A stretch of 64,000 bases of DNA from Peribacillus butanolivorans (GTDB taxonomy: Bacteria; Bacillota; Bacilli; Bacillales; DSM-1321), in contig NZ_LGYA01000005.1 of the NCBI RefSeq assembly GCF_001273755.1, forward strand, positions 376,712-440,711, read 5' to 3'. The position numbers and the translations under genes were made by a program. Under the pieces are notes generated by a model, which searched no databases, was not told where the DNA came from, and worked only from the letters and a program-made list of their open reading frames with translations. Positions 17,131 through 25,927 of this stretch are shown here, one piece after another. Each line of letters starts with the position of its first letter. Within the stretch, counting starts at the first letter, position 1.

Positions 17131-17953
17131 ATTTATCCGTTACAGCTTGTACGGGAACTGCATTATAGAATTCTTCTAATGTACTATTAGTTTCAAAAAT
17201 TTCAGCAGCGGTATCAACACCAACATAGCGGATGTGCCATGGTTCGTATTTATAGCCTGTGATGCTTTCCTTGCCTTTTGGATAGCGGATAATATATCCG
17301 TATTCATGGGCGTGTTCGGCCAGCCATGTAGCTTCATTTGTGTCGCCGAAGCAGTCTTGAGCAGCGCATGCACCATCATGGGTCGTAACATCAATAGCTA
17401 GACCTGTTTCATGCTCGCTTGTTCCGGGCAGAGCACTGTAGGTTTTAGCTTTTTCTTCCCCATCTCTTTTCACATAGTTATTAAAGATAGAGATTTGTGT
17501 TTGGTGTGAGCGGTAGGCAGAGACGCCAGCTAAATGCATGTTTTCTTTTTCAGCAGCTTGGAACATTTTTTCAAGAGCTTCTCCTGCTTCTTTTCGCATC
17601 ATTCTTTTTTCAATTTTATCTTGAAAGATGAAATCTACTTTTGGATAGAAGAGATCGTCAGGTTTGTAATCTTCCGGCAGACTGTATTGTTTATTGACAA
17701 GGACAGGTATGCTTTCCGGTTCGGCCAATGTCTGAAGCCCTTTCTGTGCGGGTTTAACAGTCGTATCGACTTCTACCTGGCGTTGGGCCGATTCATTTGA
17801 ATCACTTTTCTCATTAGTTTCTGTCTCCGTATCTTGGGAGATCGGCTGTTCTTCTTTTTGCTCTTTTTTATCATCGTTGGATAGGTCAAATGAACATCCA
17901 GCTAATAGAATAAAAGTTGAAAGAGCAGTTGCTGCAAATATAGGTTTTAACAT
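17129..17953 (-). CDS. Lipoprotein D-alanyl-D-alanine carboxypeptidase (VanY/YodJ family)
   Basis: Predicted to trim the terminal D-Ala from peptidoglycan stem peptides outside the membrane. A lipobox LLAGC places the modified Cys at residue 20, followed by an acidic, low-complexity linker (about 25-65). The VanY zinc site is complete: SEHETGLAID (His181, Asp188) and PWHIR (His240), preceded by the family's SAYRSHQTQ. With 274 residues it is a normal single-domain member. Whether it acts in growth, sporulation or low-level glycopeptide tolerance cannot be told; no van regulator lies nearby. Confidence 0.92.
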   Translation of the reverse strand: MLKPIFAATALSTFILLAGCSFDLSNDDKKEQKEEQPISQDTETETNEKSDSNESAQRQVEVDTTVKPAQKGLQTLAEPESIPVLVNKQYSLPEDYKPDDLFYPKVDFIFQDKIEKRMMRKEAGEALEKMFQAAEKENMHLAGVSAYRSHQTQISIFNNYVKRDGEEKAKTYSALPGTSEHETGLAIDVTTHDGACAAQDCFGDTNEATWLAEHAHEYGYIIRYPKGKESITGYKYEPWHIRYVGVDTAAEIFETNSTLEEFYNAVPVQAVTDK

Positions 17954-18009
17954 ATGAAAGGCCCCTTGCTTTTAAAATAAGATTTCCAAAAGATAAAGTT
18001 TTTACAATA

Positions 18010-18552
18010 TTACCGGGATAAATAGTCCCTTGTTAATTCACTCTGATATTTATCCAGAAATAATCCAATCCAGACTACCATCAACAAAAAAGGATAATCA
18101 TTACGGACTGCGGCTTCAACGACTGGTGTAGACCAAAAGTGCGAAAGGAAACCAGATGACATTCTGATTGTCTCAAATGTGACTAGGGCGTGTAGCGATA
18201 GCCAGAGAATCGTAAGGGTATTAGTTCCAAACCCAATAACTGCGGCTATGATACTCAGTAAAACAGCTGCTGCCCCCATTAGAAGGACATGGAAGCTTGA
18301 TTGGAAAAAGTCGATACTGCTATTGGAAAGTCCATTATAAATAATAGCAGTAAAATAAATTGTTGTCGTGATATATGCAGCGAATAATATGTACCGGTTT
18401 CCATGATACTTAGCTAGCAACAATAAAAGCGGTGATAGGATGATTAACAGGACACTCATAAGATTGCTACCGCCTGTCCATAAAGAATAACCGGCAACCG
18501 CCGAGAATAGGATGGTCAGGAGATCAAGAATCCGAAGTATGGACTTAAACAT
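18010..18552 (-). CDS. Hypothetical membrane protein, about 5-6 TM helices
   Basis: This 180-residue protein is almost entirely hydrophobic, with segments such as LLTILFSAVAGYSLW, VLLIILSPLLLLLA, ILFAAYITTTIYFTAIIY and VLLMGAAAVLLSIIAAVIG; I count five or six membrane helices. It has no recognisable catalytic motif and I do not recognise the family. It is read in the same direction as the carboxypeptidase gene (57-bp gap), so the two may be co-transcribed, and it is divergent from secG. Confidence 0.7.
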   Translation of the reverse strand: MFKSILRILDLLTILFSAVAGYSLWTGGSNLMSVLLIILSPLLLLLAKYHGNRYILFAAYITTTIYFTAIIYNGLSNSSIDFFQSSFHVLLMGAAAVLLSIIAAVIGFGTNTLTILWLSLHALVTFETIRMSSGFLSHFWSTPVVEAAVRNDYPFLLMVVWIGLFLDKYQSELTRDYLSR

Positions 18553-18660
18553 GGTGACACCTCTTTCTTCTCTTTAAGTAAATTATCTCAAACTTTGATT
18601 CAAAAAGAAAACAAGGACTATAAAAGTTTAGAAGTTCTTACCATAAAATCATAACAAAGA

Positions 18661-18689
18661 TTGTAGATATTTATTGGGTGTGGTAAAGT
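18661..18689 (+). promoter_or_regulatory. Promoter of secG
   Basis: TTGTAG at 18661-18666, 17-bp spacer, and TAAAGT at 18684-18689 preceded by TGG (extended -10). It lies about 40 bp before secG. Confidence 0.55.
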
Positions 18690-18727
18690 TAAATTAATTG
18701 TATTGGTCCTTCAGGAGGTGTAATTGC

Positions 18728-18961
18728 ATGCATGCAATTCTCATAACGCTTTTAGTGATTGTTAGTATCGCTCTTATTGTGACGGTATTGCTTCAATCAG
18801 GAAAAAGCGCAGGTTTATCAGGTGCGATTGCCGGTGGTGCTGAACAGTTATTCGGAAAACAAAAAGCACGCGGCTTAGACCTAATTTTACATCGGGCAAC
18901 GATAGTATTAGCTGTTTTATTCTTTGCTTTAACTTTACTTGTTGCATTCTTTGATGTGTAA
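18728..18961 (+). CDS. secG: Preprotein translocase subunit SecG
   Basis: SecG is the small auxiliary subunit of the SecYEG protein-export channel. The 77 residues contain two transmembrane helices (about 4-24 and 54-74) around a conserved loop with QSGKSAGLSGAIAGGAEQLFG. ATG 18728 is chosen because CAGGAGGTG lies 8-10 bases upstream; the longer TTG-started frame would include this ribosome site. The order secG-est-rnr-smpB-ssrA matches B. subtilis. Confidence 0.96.
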   Translation: MHAILITLLVIVSIALIVTVLLQSGKSAGLSGAIAGGAEQLFGKQKARGLDLILHRATIVLAVLFFALTLLVAFFDV

Positions 18962-18973
18962 TGGATCAAAAAT

Positions 18974-19000
18974 GAGTCTAGCTAAATAGCTAGGCTTTTT
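18974..19000 (+). terminator. Terminator after secG
   Basis: AGTCTAGCT pairs with AGCTAGGCT (one G-T pair) and is followed by six T residues. Confidence 0.75.
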
Positions 19001-19104
19001 TCTTTGCACCATAGTTGTATGTATAGATATAGTAATTTTAGCACTTAATGATAAAATACAGAAATTTTTTTGGATGCTATTTACAAATAAAGGAGCTTAT
19101 AATC

Positions 19105-19851
19105 ATGAAAATCAAGCTGCAACAGCCCTTTACTTTTGAAGGCGGAAAAAGAGCTGTCTTACTTTTACACGGATTTACGGGAAATTCTGCAGATGTACGT
19201 ATGCTTGGCCGATACTTGGAGAAACAGGGATACACCTGTCATGCCCCACACTATAAAGGACATGGTGTGCCACCAGAGGAATTGGTAAAAACGGGTCCTG
19301 CTGATTGGTGGAAAGATGTCATGATGGCCTATGATTTTTTAAAAAGAAAAGGCCATGAAGAAATTGCTGTTGCTGGACTCTCATTAGGAGGCGTATTTTC
19401 TCTGAAATTAGGTTACACTGTACCTATAAAGGGTATCGTATCAATGTGTGCGCCTATGTATATTAAAAGTGAAGAAATGATGTATAAAGGAGTATTGGAG
19501 TACGCCAGAGAATTTAAGAAGTACGAAGGGAAAACACAAGAACAAATAGAGCAGGAAATGGACCGCTTTGCTGACAAACCTATGAATACATTGAAAGCTC
19601 TTCAGGAATTGATAACTGATGTACGAGAGCACGTCGATCATATCTACACGCCGACATTTGTCGTGCAGGGTCGGCATGATGATGTAATCAATCCGAAAAG
19701 TGCCGATATTATTTATGAAGCTATCGAATCACCTGTTAAACAAATCAAGTGGTATGAAGAATCCGGTCATGTCATAACCCTTGATAAAGAACGTAACCAG
19801 TTGCATGAAGATGTATTTGAATTTTTAGAAAGTCTGGATTGGTCCGAATAA
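19105..19851 (+). CDS. est: Carboxylesterase (Est/YvaK family)
   Basis: A cytoplasmic alpha/beta-hydrolase for short-chain esters. The 248 residues (ATG 19105, AAAGGAG upstream) equal the length of Geobacillus Est30 and B. subtilis YvaK. The oxyanion motif HGFTG is at 22-26, the nucleophile Ser93 lies in GLSLGG, the acid is the Asp in RHDDVINP, and the catalytic His is in ESGHVITLD. Its natural substrate is unknown. It sits between secG and rnr and probably shares transcripts with rnr, 33 bp downstream. Confidence 0.95.
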   Translation: MKIKLQQPFTFEGGKRAVLLLHGFTGNSADVRMLGRYLEKQGYTCHAPHYKGHGVPPEELVKTGPADWWKDVMMAYDFLKRKGHEEIAVAGLSLGGVFSLKLGYTVPIKGIVSMCAPMYIKSEEMMYKGVLEYAREFKKYEGKTQEQIEQEMDRFADKPMNTLKALQELITDVREHVDHIYTPTFVVQGRHDDVINPKSADIIYEAIESPVKQIKWYEESGHVITLDKERNQLHEDVFEFLESLDWSE

Positions 19852-19884
19852 CAAATTTATCATACCCTGAATAGGAGGGGTTTT

Positions 19885-22254
19885 ATGGAAGATAACATTC
19901 AAGAACACATAAACAAGCTTTTGACGTATATGACAGACGAAGCGTATAAGCCATTAACAGTACAAGAACTTGAAGAGGCTCTAAAAATCGAAGACTCAGC
20001 AGACTTCAAGAATTTCGTGAAGGCGCTAGTTAAGATGGAAGAAAAGGGATTGGTAGTCAGAACGAGAAGCAATCGTTACGGTCTGCCGCAAAAAATGAAC
20101 TTATTTCGCGGTAAGTTAACAGGACATGCTAAGGGCTTCGCATTTGTTACACCTGAAGATAATCCAGGAATGGATGATATTTTCATTCCGCCAAATGAAA
20201 CAGGTACAGCAATGCATGGAGATATCGTCATGGTCCGTGTTTCTTCAGAAACATCTGGCTCAAGACAAGAAGGTACAGTGATTAGAATACTTGAACGCGG
20301 AATTACACAAGTAGTCGGTACATACTCCGAGAGTAAAAGTTTTGGTTTTGTCATCCCAGATGATAAAAAAATTGCGAATGATATTTTCATTCCACAGCAT
20401 GCTTCTCATGGAGCGGTAGAGGGTCATAAGGTTGTTGTTAAGCTGACTTCTTATCCTGAAGGACGTGTAAGTGCAGAAGGAGAAGTCATTGAAATTCTTG
20501 GGCATAAGAATGACCCTGGCGTGGATATTCTGTCAGTAATTCATAAATATGGTTTGCCAATGGAGTTCCCTGAAGAAGTCATGGAGCAAGCTAATGCCGT
20601 TTCGGATACCATTGAAGAAAGTGAAATTGGCAACCGCAGGGATTTGCGTAATGATGTATTAGTAACGATAGATGGAGCGGATGCGAAGGACTTGGATGAT
20701 GCTGTTACGGTTTCTAAACTTGAAAATGGCAATTACAAGTTGGGTGTACATATTGCTGACGTAAGCCATTATGTGAAGGAAGGTTCACCGATCGATAAGG
20801 AAGCTCTTGAAAGAGGTACGAGCGTTTATTTGGTGGACAGGGTTATTCCTATGATTCCGCATCGTTTATCGAATGGTATTTGTTCTTTGAACCCTCAAGT
20901 TGATCGTTTTACACTATCGTGTGAAATGGAAATCACGCCAAATGGCGATGTCGTCAATCATGAAATTTTTGAAAGTGTCATTAAAACGACGGAACGAATG
21001 ACTTATGGCAATGTGAACAAAATTCTTGTGGACAAAGATGAAGAACAACTCGAACGCTATGAAGCGCTGGTACCTATGTTCCAGGACATGGAGAAGTTAG
21101 CGGCCATTCTTCGTAAAAAGCGGATGAACCGCGGTGCAATCGACTTTGATTTTAATGAAGCGAGAGTCGTTGTGGATGAAGAAGGACATCCCACTGAAGT
21201 TGTATTACGTGAAAGATCAGTTGCGGAAAAGCTGATTGAAGAGTTCATGCTTGCAGCTAACGAAGCTGTTGCAGAGCATTTCCATCGTCTTGATGTACCT
21301 TTCATTTACCGTATTCATGAGGATCCGAAACCTGAAAAACTGCAGCGTTTCTTTGAATTCATTACGAACTTCGGATATATTGTTCGAGGATCGGCCAATG
21401 ATGTTCATCCAAAGGCTTTACAGGAAATCATTGAGGCTGTTGCTGGAAAACCGGAAGAAACGGTTATTTCAACCGTAATGCTTCGTTCAATGCAACAGGC
21501 TAAATATGATCCGGAGAGTTTGGGTCACTTTGGCTTATCAGCTGAGTTTTATACCCATTTCACATCACCGATACGCCGTTACCCGGATTTAATCGTGCAT
21601 CGTTTAATTCGGACCTATTTGGTGGAGGGTAAACTAGATCAAGCTACCAAGGGAAAGTGGAATGCCATTTTACCTGAGATTGCCGATCATACGTCGAAGC
21701 GCGAACGTCGCTCAGTCGATGCTGAGCGGGAAACCGATGATTTGAAGAAAGCAGAGTACATGCTTGATAAAATTGGTGAAGAATACACCGGTATCATTGG
21801 ATCTGTTACGAACTTCGGAATGTTTGTTGAGCTGCCGAATACCATTGAGGGGCTTGTTCATGTCAGCTTTATGACGGATGATTATTACCGCTTTGATGAG
21901 CGTCAGCTTGCGATGATCGGGGAACGAACAGGTAAGGTATTCCGGATTGGCGATGAGATAGACATACGTGTTTCCAACGTGAATAAAGAGGAACGGGCCA
22001 TTGATTTTGAAATCATCGGCATGAAAGTTAGCCGTCCTCGTCCTTCTGGGGAGAAGAAAATATTCAAGGCTAATTCAGGTGAGCGTAAACGAGGCCGCGG
22101 TGGTAATTCGGGCCGTAACGAAAGCAAAGGCGGAAGCCGTGGAGGCAATCGCAATAGTGATTCGTCTTCTTCAGAAAGAAAACCGAAAAAGAAGAAAAAA
22201 TTCTTTGAAAATGCGCCCGCTGCTAAGCGCAAAAGAAAACCTAAAAAGAGATAA
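19885..22254 (+). CDS. rnr: Ribonuclease R
   Basis: A processive 3'-5' exoribonuclease that degrades structured RNA and, together with tmRNA and SmpB, mRNAs on stalled ribosomes. The 789 residues show an N-terminal helix-turn-helix, cold-shock domains (GHAKGFAFVTPED; ESKSFGFVIPDD), the RNB catalytic domain (DGADAKDLDDAV with clustered Asp residues; CSLNPQVDR), an S1 domain (YTGIIGSVTNFGMFVELPN) and a Lys/Arg/Gly-rich tail of about 60 residues. smpB and ssrA follow, which fits the shared trans-translation role. Confidence 0.97.
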   Translation: MEDNIQEHINKLLTYMTDEAYKPLTVQELEEALKIEDSADFKNFVKALVKMEEKGLVVRTRSNRYGLPQKMNLFRGKLTGHAKGFAFVTPEDNPGMDDIFIPPNETGTAMHGDIVMVRVSSETSGSRQEGTVIRILERGITQVVGTYSESKSFGFVIPDDKKIANDIFIPQHASHGAVEGHKVVVKLTSYPEGRVSAEGEVIEILGHKNDPGVDILSVIHKYGLPMEFPEEVMEQANAVSDTIEESEIGNRRDLRNDVLVTIDGADAKDLDDAVTVSKLENGNYKLGVHIADVSHYVKEGSPIDKEALERGTSVYLVDRVIPMIPHRLSNGICSLNPQVDRFTLSCEMEITPNGDVVNHEIFESVIKTTERMTYGNVNKILVDKDEEQLERYEALVPMFQDMEKLAAILRKKRMNRGAIDFDFNEARVVVDEEGHPTEVVLRERSVAEKLIEEFMLAANEAVAEHFHRLDVPFIYRIHEDPKPEKLQRFFEFITNFGYIVRGSANDVHPKALQEIIEAVAGKPEETVISTVMLRSMQQAKYDPESLGHFGLSAEFYTHFTSPIRRYPDLIVHRLIRTYLVEGKLDQATKGKWNAILPEIADHTSKRERRSVDAERETDDLKKAEYMLDKIGEEYTGIIGSVTNFGMFVELPNTIEGLVHVSFMTDDYYRFDERQLAMIGERTGKVFRIGDEIDIRVSNVNKEERAIDFEIIGMKVSRPRPSGEKKIFKANSGERKRGRGGNSGRNESKGGSRGGNRNSDSSSSERKPKKKKKFFENAPAAKRKRKPKKR

Positions 22255-22263
22255 GATTGAGGA

Positions 22264-22288
22264 GAGAGGATGATCCAGTCATCCTCTC
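22264..22288 (+). other. Intercistronic hairpin between rnr and smpB
   Basis: A 10-bp stem (GAGAGGATGA / TCATCCTCTC) with a 5-base loop and no T-run, so it is more likely an mRNA-processing or stability element than a terminator. Confidence 0.6.
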
Positions 22289-22317
22289 CCTGATTGGATG
22301 ATAAAGGGGAGAGTTAG

Positions 22318-22785
22318 ATGCCAAAAGGCTCAGGGAAGCAATTAGCACAAAATAAAAAAGCATTTCATGATTTCTTTATTGAAGATACCTTTGAAGCAGG
22401 AATTGTTTTGCAAGGGACAGAAATCAAATCGATTCGGGCTGGAAAAGCCAATTTAAAGGATTCCTTTGCCAAAATTGAAAACGGCGAATTGTATCTACAT
22501 AATATGCATGTCAGCCCTTATGAGCAAGGAAACCGTTACAATCATGATCCATTACGGACACGAAAACTTCTCCTGCACAAAAAGGAAATTAATAAGCTTA
22601 TTGGGGAAACGAAAGAAACAGGATACACAATTGTACCCTTGAAAATGTATTTGAAAAATGGCTTTGCCAAGGTTTTAATTGGGCTGGGTAAAGGGAAGAA
22701 ACAATATGACAAGCGTGAAGACCTGAAGAAGAAGGAAGCGAAACGTGATATTGAACGTGCTTTTCGCGACAGACAGAAGATGTAG
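22318..22785 (+). CDS. smpB: SsrA-binding protein SmpB
   Basis: SmpB binds tmRNA and places it in the A site of stalled ribosomes. The 155 residues include the conserved core GTEIKSIRAGKANLKDSF, the HVSPYEQGN segment, and the basic C-terminal tail (KREDLKKKEAKRDIERAFRD) that folds into the mRNA channel. AAAGGGGAGAG ribosome site. It lies between rnr and the tmRNA gene, which has its own promoter. Confidence 0.98.
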   Translation: MPKGSGKQLAQNKKAFHDFFIEDTFEAGIVLQGTEIKSIRAGKANLKDSFAKIENGELYLHNMHVSPYEQGNRYNHDPLRTRKLLLHKKEINKLIGETKETGYTIVPLKMYLKNGFAKVLIGLGKGKKQYDKREDLKKKEAKRDIERAFRDRQKM

Positions 22786-22804
22786 AACTGCCAAGACCTT
22801 ACAA

Positions 22805-22832
22805 TTGATTTTTTAAATGAATCTGTTATAAT
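22805..22832 (+). promoter_or_regulatory. Promoter of ssrA
   Basis: TTGATT at 22805-22810 and an extended -10, TGT-TATAAT (TATAAT at 22827-22832), with a 16-bp spacer, about 78 bp before the mature tmRNA 5' end. Confidence 0.7.
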
Positions 22833-22909
22833 TAATCCTGTACCGATGACAACTGAATATCAGCACAACTTGCTGACTATTCTTTTCTCGTACGCTCCAT
22901 TTTAATCAT

Positions 22910-23271
22910 GGGGACGTTACGGATTCGACAGGGATAGTTCGAGCTTAAGTTGCGAGTCGAGGGGATCGGCCTCGTTAAAACGTCAACGCCTATAACTGGC
23001 AAACAAAACAACAACCTAGCTTTCGCTGCGTAACAACAGTCGATAGCTGTTCCTCCCTCCATGGCCCACGTGGTAGGGTAAGGGACTCACTCTAAGTGGG
23101 ATACGCCGGAATCCACCGTCTGAGGATGAAGGAAGAGACCAATCAGACTAGCTGCTCTGCCGCCTGTCGATAGGCTAATGAGTTCGCGAAATGCGAATAT
23201 ATCGACTACACTCGTAGAAGCTTAAGTGCCGTTATGTCTGGACGTGGGTTCGACTCCCACCGTCTCCACCA
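22910..23271 (+). ncRNA. ssrA: tmRNA (transfer-messenger RNA)
   Basis: Rescues stalled ribosomes and adds a degradation tag. The acceptor stem GGGGACG (22910-22916) pairs with CGTCTCC (23261-23267), followed by A and an encoded CCA; the T arm is GTGGGTTCGACTCCCAC. The tag frame begins with GGC at 22998 and ends with TAA at 23031-23033, coding for GKQNNNLAFAA, so the full tag would be AGKQNNNLAFAA. The length of 362 nt is typical. Confidence 0.97.
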
Positions 23272-23293
23272 ATACATATATTGGTGGTTTTTT
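23267..23293 (+). terminator. Terminator of ssrA
   Basis: CCACCAATA pairs with TATTGGTGG and is followed by seven T residues; the left arm includes the tmRNA CCA end. Confidence 0.85.
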
Positions 23294-23302
23294 AATATAA
23301 CA

Positions 23303-23348
23303 GGAAGCGTAACTTTTCATAAAATGCGGGGTTATGCTTCCTTTTTTG
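23303..23348 (+). terminator. Second hairpin terminator downstream of ssrA
   Basis: GGAAGCGTAAC pairs with GTTATGCTTCC (one G-T) and is followed by TTTTTTG. A separate perfect 14-bp palindrome, AGTTAACGTTAACT, lies at 23373-23386. Confidence 0.6.
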
Positions 23349-23410
23349 TTGTGCAATAATATGCTTCCACAAAGTTAACGTTAACTCACTTATTGTGGTT
23401 TTATAAAAAA

Positions 23411-23470
23411 GATTGATCATTTAAAACAAAGTTAGATTATTTAAAATAAAGATTGATAATTTATAATAAA
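23411..23470. repeat. Three tandem 20-bp AT-rich repeats
   Basis: Units begin at 23411, 23431 and 23451 with exact 20-bp spacing: GATTGATCATTTAAAACAAA, GTTAGATTATTTAAAATAAA and GATTGATAATTTATAATAAA. They end 12 bp before the left inverted repeat of the transposon remnant. Confidence 0.8.
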
Positions 23471-23482
23471 GCAACACTTATT

Positions 23483-23520
23483 AGGATAGCGTCAGGAAAA
23501 TGCGGAGTTACAACGTTAAG
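23483..23520 (+). repeat. Left 38-bp inverted repeat (Tn3/Tn1546 type)
   Basis: It begins AGGATAGCGTCAGG and runs to CAACGTTAAG at 23520. It differs from the right copy by one base within the inner 31 bp (G for T in the GGAGTTAC part). Confidence 0.85.
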
Positions 23521-23640
23521 AAAGTTTTAATGGTCCTTAAAGAATTTAGGGTGATCATTTTCTCTGAATTAATCCCGTAAATTAATATGATCCCATCCTA
23601 AAGTAGATATACGATGTAAAAAGACCATTAAAATTACCTA
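23521..23640 (-). pseudogene. tnpA: Remnant of a Tn3-family transposase C-terminus
   Basis: Translating the minus strand gives ISTLGWDHINL (codons at 23578-23610), which matches the LSPLGWEHINL-type motif near the C-terminus of Tn3-family transposases. An in-frame stop follows two codons later, and further frame changes occur before the inverted repeat. Only about 40 codons of a protein normally near 1000 residues remain. Confidence 0.7.
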
Positions 23641-23683
23641 ATCCGAGATGAATTATATGGAATTGCAATATCTGAAAAATAAC

Positions 23684-23715
23684 AAAGCATATCTGAGATT
23701 TCTCAGATATGCTTT
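23684..23715 (-). terminator. Terminator of the DHA2 exporter gene
   Basis: A 14-bp perfect stem (23684-23697 with 23702-23715) has a T-rich flank on the minus strand (GTTATTTTT) and lies 36 bp beyond the exporter's stop. Confidence 0.75.
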
Positions 23716-23750
23716 CATTTTAAATACACTAAATAATAATGTTGACTATT

Positions 23751-25205
23751 TTAGTTATGTGATTCACTTTCGTATTTTTGAATGGCTACTTTTTTAGGCA
23801 TTAAACATGCAAAAATTAATGCTACAAAAGATACGAATAACATAAATACATAGGCGTCACTTGAGCTGAAGATAGAAGATAATTTCGCTAGTTGTATAGC
23901 TGAAATGTCTCCATTTTCAATGGATAACTGAGAAGCATGCGAAGTTGCTTGAATTGTATACACTGTGATGATAACTGCTGTTCCTATAGCACCTGCTAAT
24001 TGGCGAATGGTATTATTTACTGCTGAACCATGTGAACCCAATTCTTTGGGTAAAGCATTCAGCCCTGCTGTATTTAAAGGCATCGAAATGAAACTTAATC
24101 CAATTCGTAAAATAATGGTACGAACCATTAAATACATATAAGTTGTGGATTCGGTCAAATCAATTGCACCCCACATCGAAATAATGATAAATACTAAACC
24201 TGTAATAAAGAGTGGTTTCGCCCCGTATTTATCATACATTTTACCTGTGATAGGTGATAAGAAGGCATTAATCACGGCTCCAGGTAATAGAAGTAGACCT
24301 GATTCAAATGCGGTAAAACCTCGTCCATTTTGCAAGTAAATTGGTAAAAGAATTAGATCGGCATACATAATCATCGTAATGAGTATGTTAATGACTGATG
24401 TAAGAGTGAAAATTTTATACTTAAATACGGATAAATTTAATAATGGATCATTAGACTTTATTTGACGTAAACAGAATAGAGTTGTAACGATTATTCCGAT
24501 GATGATTGTTGTAATAACAACTGGATGTGTCCATCCTTTGCTTCCTGCACTACTAAATCCAAATAAAATACAACCAAAGCCAATCGTTGATATAATGACA
24601 CTTACGATATCTAATTTTGCTTTTGTTGTGTCTGCAACATTCATTAAATATTTAAAAGCAAGAATAATGACGATTAATACGAGTGGAGTTAATCCAATAA
24701 ATAGCCATCTCCATGATACATATTCAATGATAAAGCCAGATATTGTTGGAGCGATGGCTGGGGCAAAAATTATGGCAAAGCCGATAGTTCCCATAATACT
24801 TCCACGCTTTTCACTCGGGTATAAATACAAAATAACCGTCATCATTAGTGGCATAATAATTCCTGCCCCAATTGCTTGAATCATTCTTCCTGTTAATAGA
24901 ATGCTAAAGTTCATGGCACAGGCACATAGCACAGTCCCCATGAACAAAAAGAACATCGAGCTAATAAACAGCTGCCTTGTTGTAAAACGTTTCATTAAAA
25001 ACGCAGTAATCGGCACTAAAATACCGTTTACGAGCATAAAGCCTGTTGATAGCCATTGTACAGTTGCAGCCGTAACATGAAATACCTCCATAAAATTACT
25101 CATTGCTACATTTAATAGTGTTTGATTTAATGTTGATAAAAAACAGCCAGCAATCAGGACCATTAATAAGATTTTTTTATTTTTTTCCGCTATTTCCTTC
25201 TGCAT
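23751..25205 (-). CDS. MFS multidrug exporter, DHA2 (14-TMS) family
   Basis: A proton-driven drug/solute exporter in the cytoplasmic membrane. The 484 residues hold about 14 hydrophobic helices and DHA2 motifs: LNQTLLNVAMSNFM in helix 1, WLSTGFMLVNGILVPITAFL, the motif-A region MKRFTTRQLFI, and motif C in GFAIIFAPAIAPTISGFI. It is divergent from a TetR gene 173 bp away with a palindrome between them, the normal layout of a substrate-induced efflux pair. It resembles the LmrB/EmrB/Mdr type; the substrate cannot be read. The pair lies inside a Tn3-type remnant, so it was probably acquired. Confidence 0.9.
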   Translation of the reverse strand: MQKEIAEKNKKILLMVLIAGCFLSTLNQTLLNVAMSNFMEVFHVTAATVQWLSTGFMLVNGILVPITAFLMKRFTTRQLFISSMFFLFMGTVLCACAMNFSILLTGRMIQAIGAGIIMPLMMTVILYLYPSEKRGSIMGTIGFAIIFAPAIAPTISGFIIEYVSWRWLFIGLTPLVLIVIILAFKYLMNVADTTKAKLDIVSVIISTIGFGCILFGFSSAGSKGWTHPVVITTIIIGIIVTTLFCLRQIKSNDPLLNLSVFKYKIFTLTSVINILITMIMYADLILLPIYLQNGRGFTAFESGLLLLPGAVINAFLSPITGKMYDKYGAKPLFITGLVFIIISMWGAIDLTESTTYMYLMVRTIILRIGLSFISMPLNTAGLNALPKELGSHGSAVNNTIRQLAGAIGTAVIITVYTIQATSHASQLSIENGDISAIQLAKLSSIFSSSDAYVFMLFVSFVALIFACLMPKKVAIQKYESESHN

Positions 25206-25233
25206 TAATAAACTCCTTTATTCTAGACTTGAA

Positions 25234-25254
25234 TTATCGACACCGTGTCGATAA
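25234..25254. promoter_or_regulatory. TetR operator over the exporter promoter
   Basis: TTATCGACAC and its exact complement flank one central base (25234-25254). On the minus strand TTGATT (25260-25255) and GATAAT (25238-25233) lie 16 bp apart around it, so a bound repressor would sit between the -35 and -10 of the exporter gene. The link to the adjacent TetR is inferred. Confidence 0.75.
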
Positions 25255-25378
25255 AATCAATAGTAACAAGATATATATTCTTTGACCATGAACAGTTTTT
25301 TTAAAAATGTTCACTACTCGACATAAAACATATATGATGTTGAGAAAGTCAAAGGAAAATCTATAAAGGGGGTTAAAA

Positions 25379-25927
25379 ATGTCTACACCTAAAAAAGAAG
25401 ATCCTCGTACAATTCGTTCAAGAGAAATGTTTAAAAATGCCGTCTTTTCTCTTTTATGTGAGGACCCCACCATTTCAAACTTAACGGTTCAGAAAGTCGC
25501 AGCCAAAGCAGAATTAAATCGGACAACATTTTACTTACATTATCAAGATATTCAAGATTTACTAACGCAAATCACCAACGAGATTTCAAATGAGCTTTCT
25601 AATAAAATTGTTGATTTAATACATGCAAAAGATTTATCAGAAAAACAAAAGCTAACACAATTTCTTGATTATTTATATATCCATCGAAATTATTTACTTA
25701 TTATATTTAAAATGAATCAATTTGAGGAGCAATTGTTTTTATTTTTAAAGCAACTAGTAGAAACAAGAAGAAAGAATACCAAAAAGGATTTACCTGCCGA
25801 CTATGTCGCGGTTGATATTAAAACAGCTTCATTGGTAGGCATCATCATGTGGTGGATAACGAAGGGGCTTCATTTTAGTTCAGATTATATTGCAAATCAA
25901 ATTTATTTAATGTACAAAGTGCAATGA
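25379..25927 (+). CDS. TetR/AcrR-family transcriptional regulator
   Basis: A one-component repressor of 182 residues. The N-terminal helix-turn-helix (LTVQKVAAKAELNRTTFYLHYQDIQDLL, about 35-62) is typical; the C-terminal ligand domain resembles the TetR_C_8/YcdC-like group, which is only an impression. It follows AAAGGGGG and is divergent from the DHA2 exporter. It probably represses the exporter, and perhaps itself, through the palindrome at 25234. Confidence 0.9.
   Translation: MSTPKKEDPRTIRSREMFKNAVFSLLCEDPTISNLTVQKVAAKAELNRTTFYLHYQDIQDLLTQITNEISNELSNKIVDLIHAKDLSEKQKLTQFLDYLYIHRNYLLIIFKMNQFEEQLFLFLKQLVETRRKNTKKDLPADYVAVDIKTASLVGIIMWWITKGLHFSSDYIANQIYLMYKVQ

Noticed and set aside
23751..25927. 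Efflux pair as a normal core locus
   Set aside because: The flanking Tn3-type repeats and the transposase remnant make acquisition more likely, so it was treated as mobile cargo.
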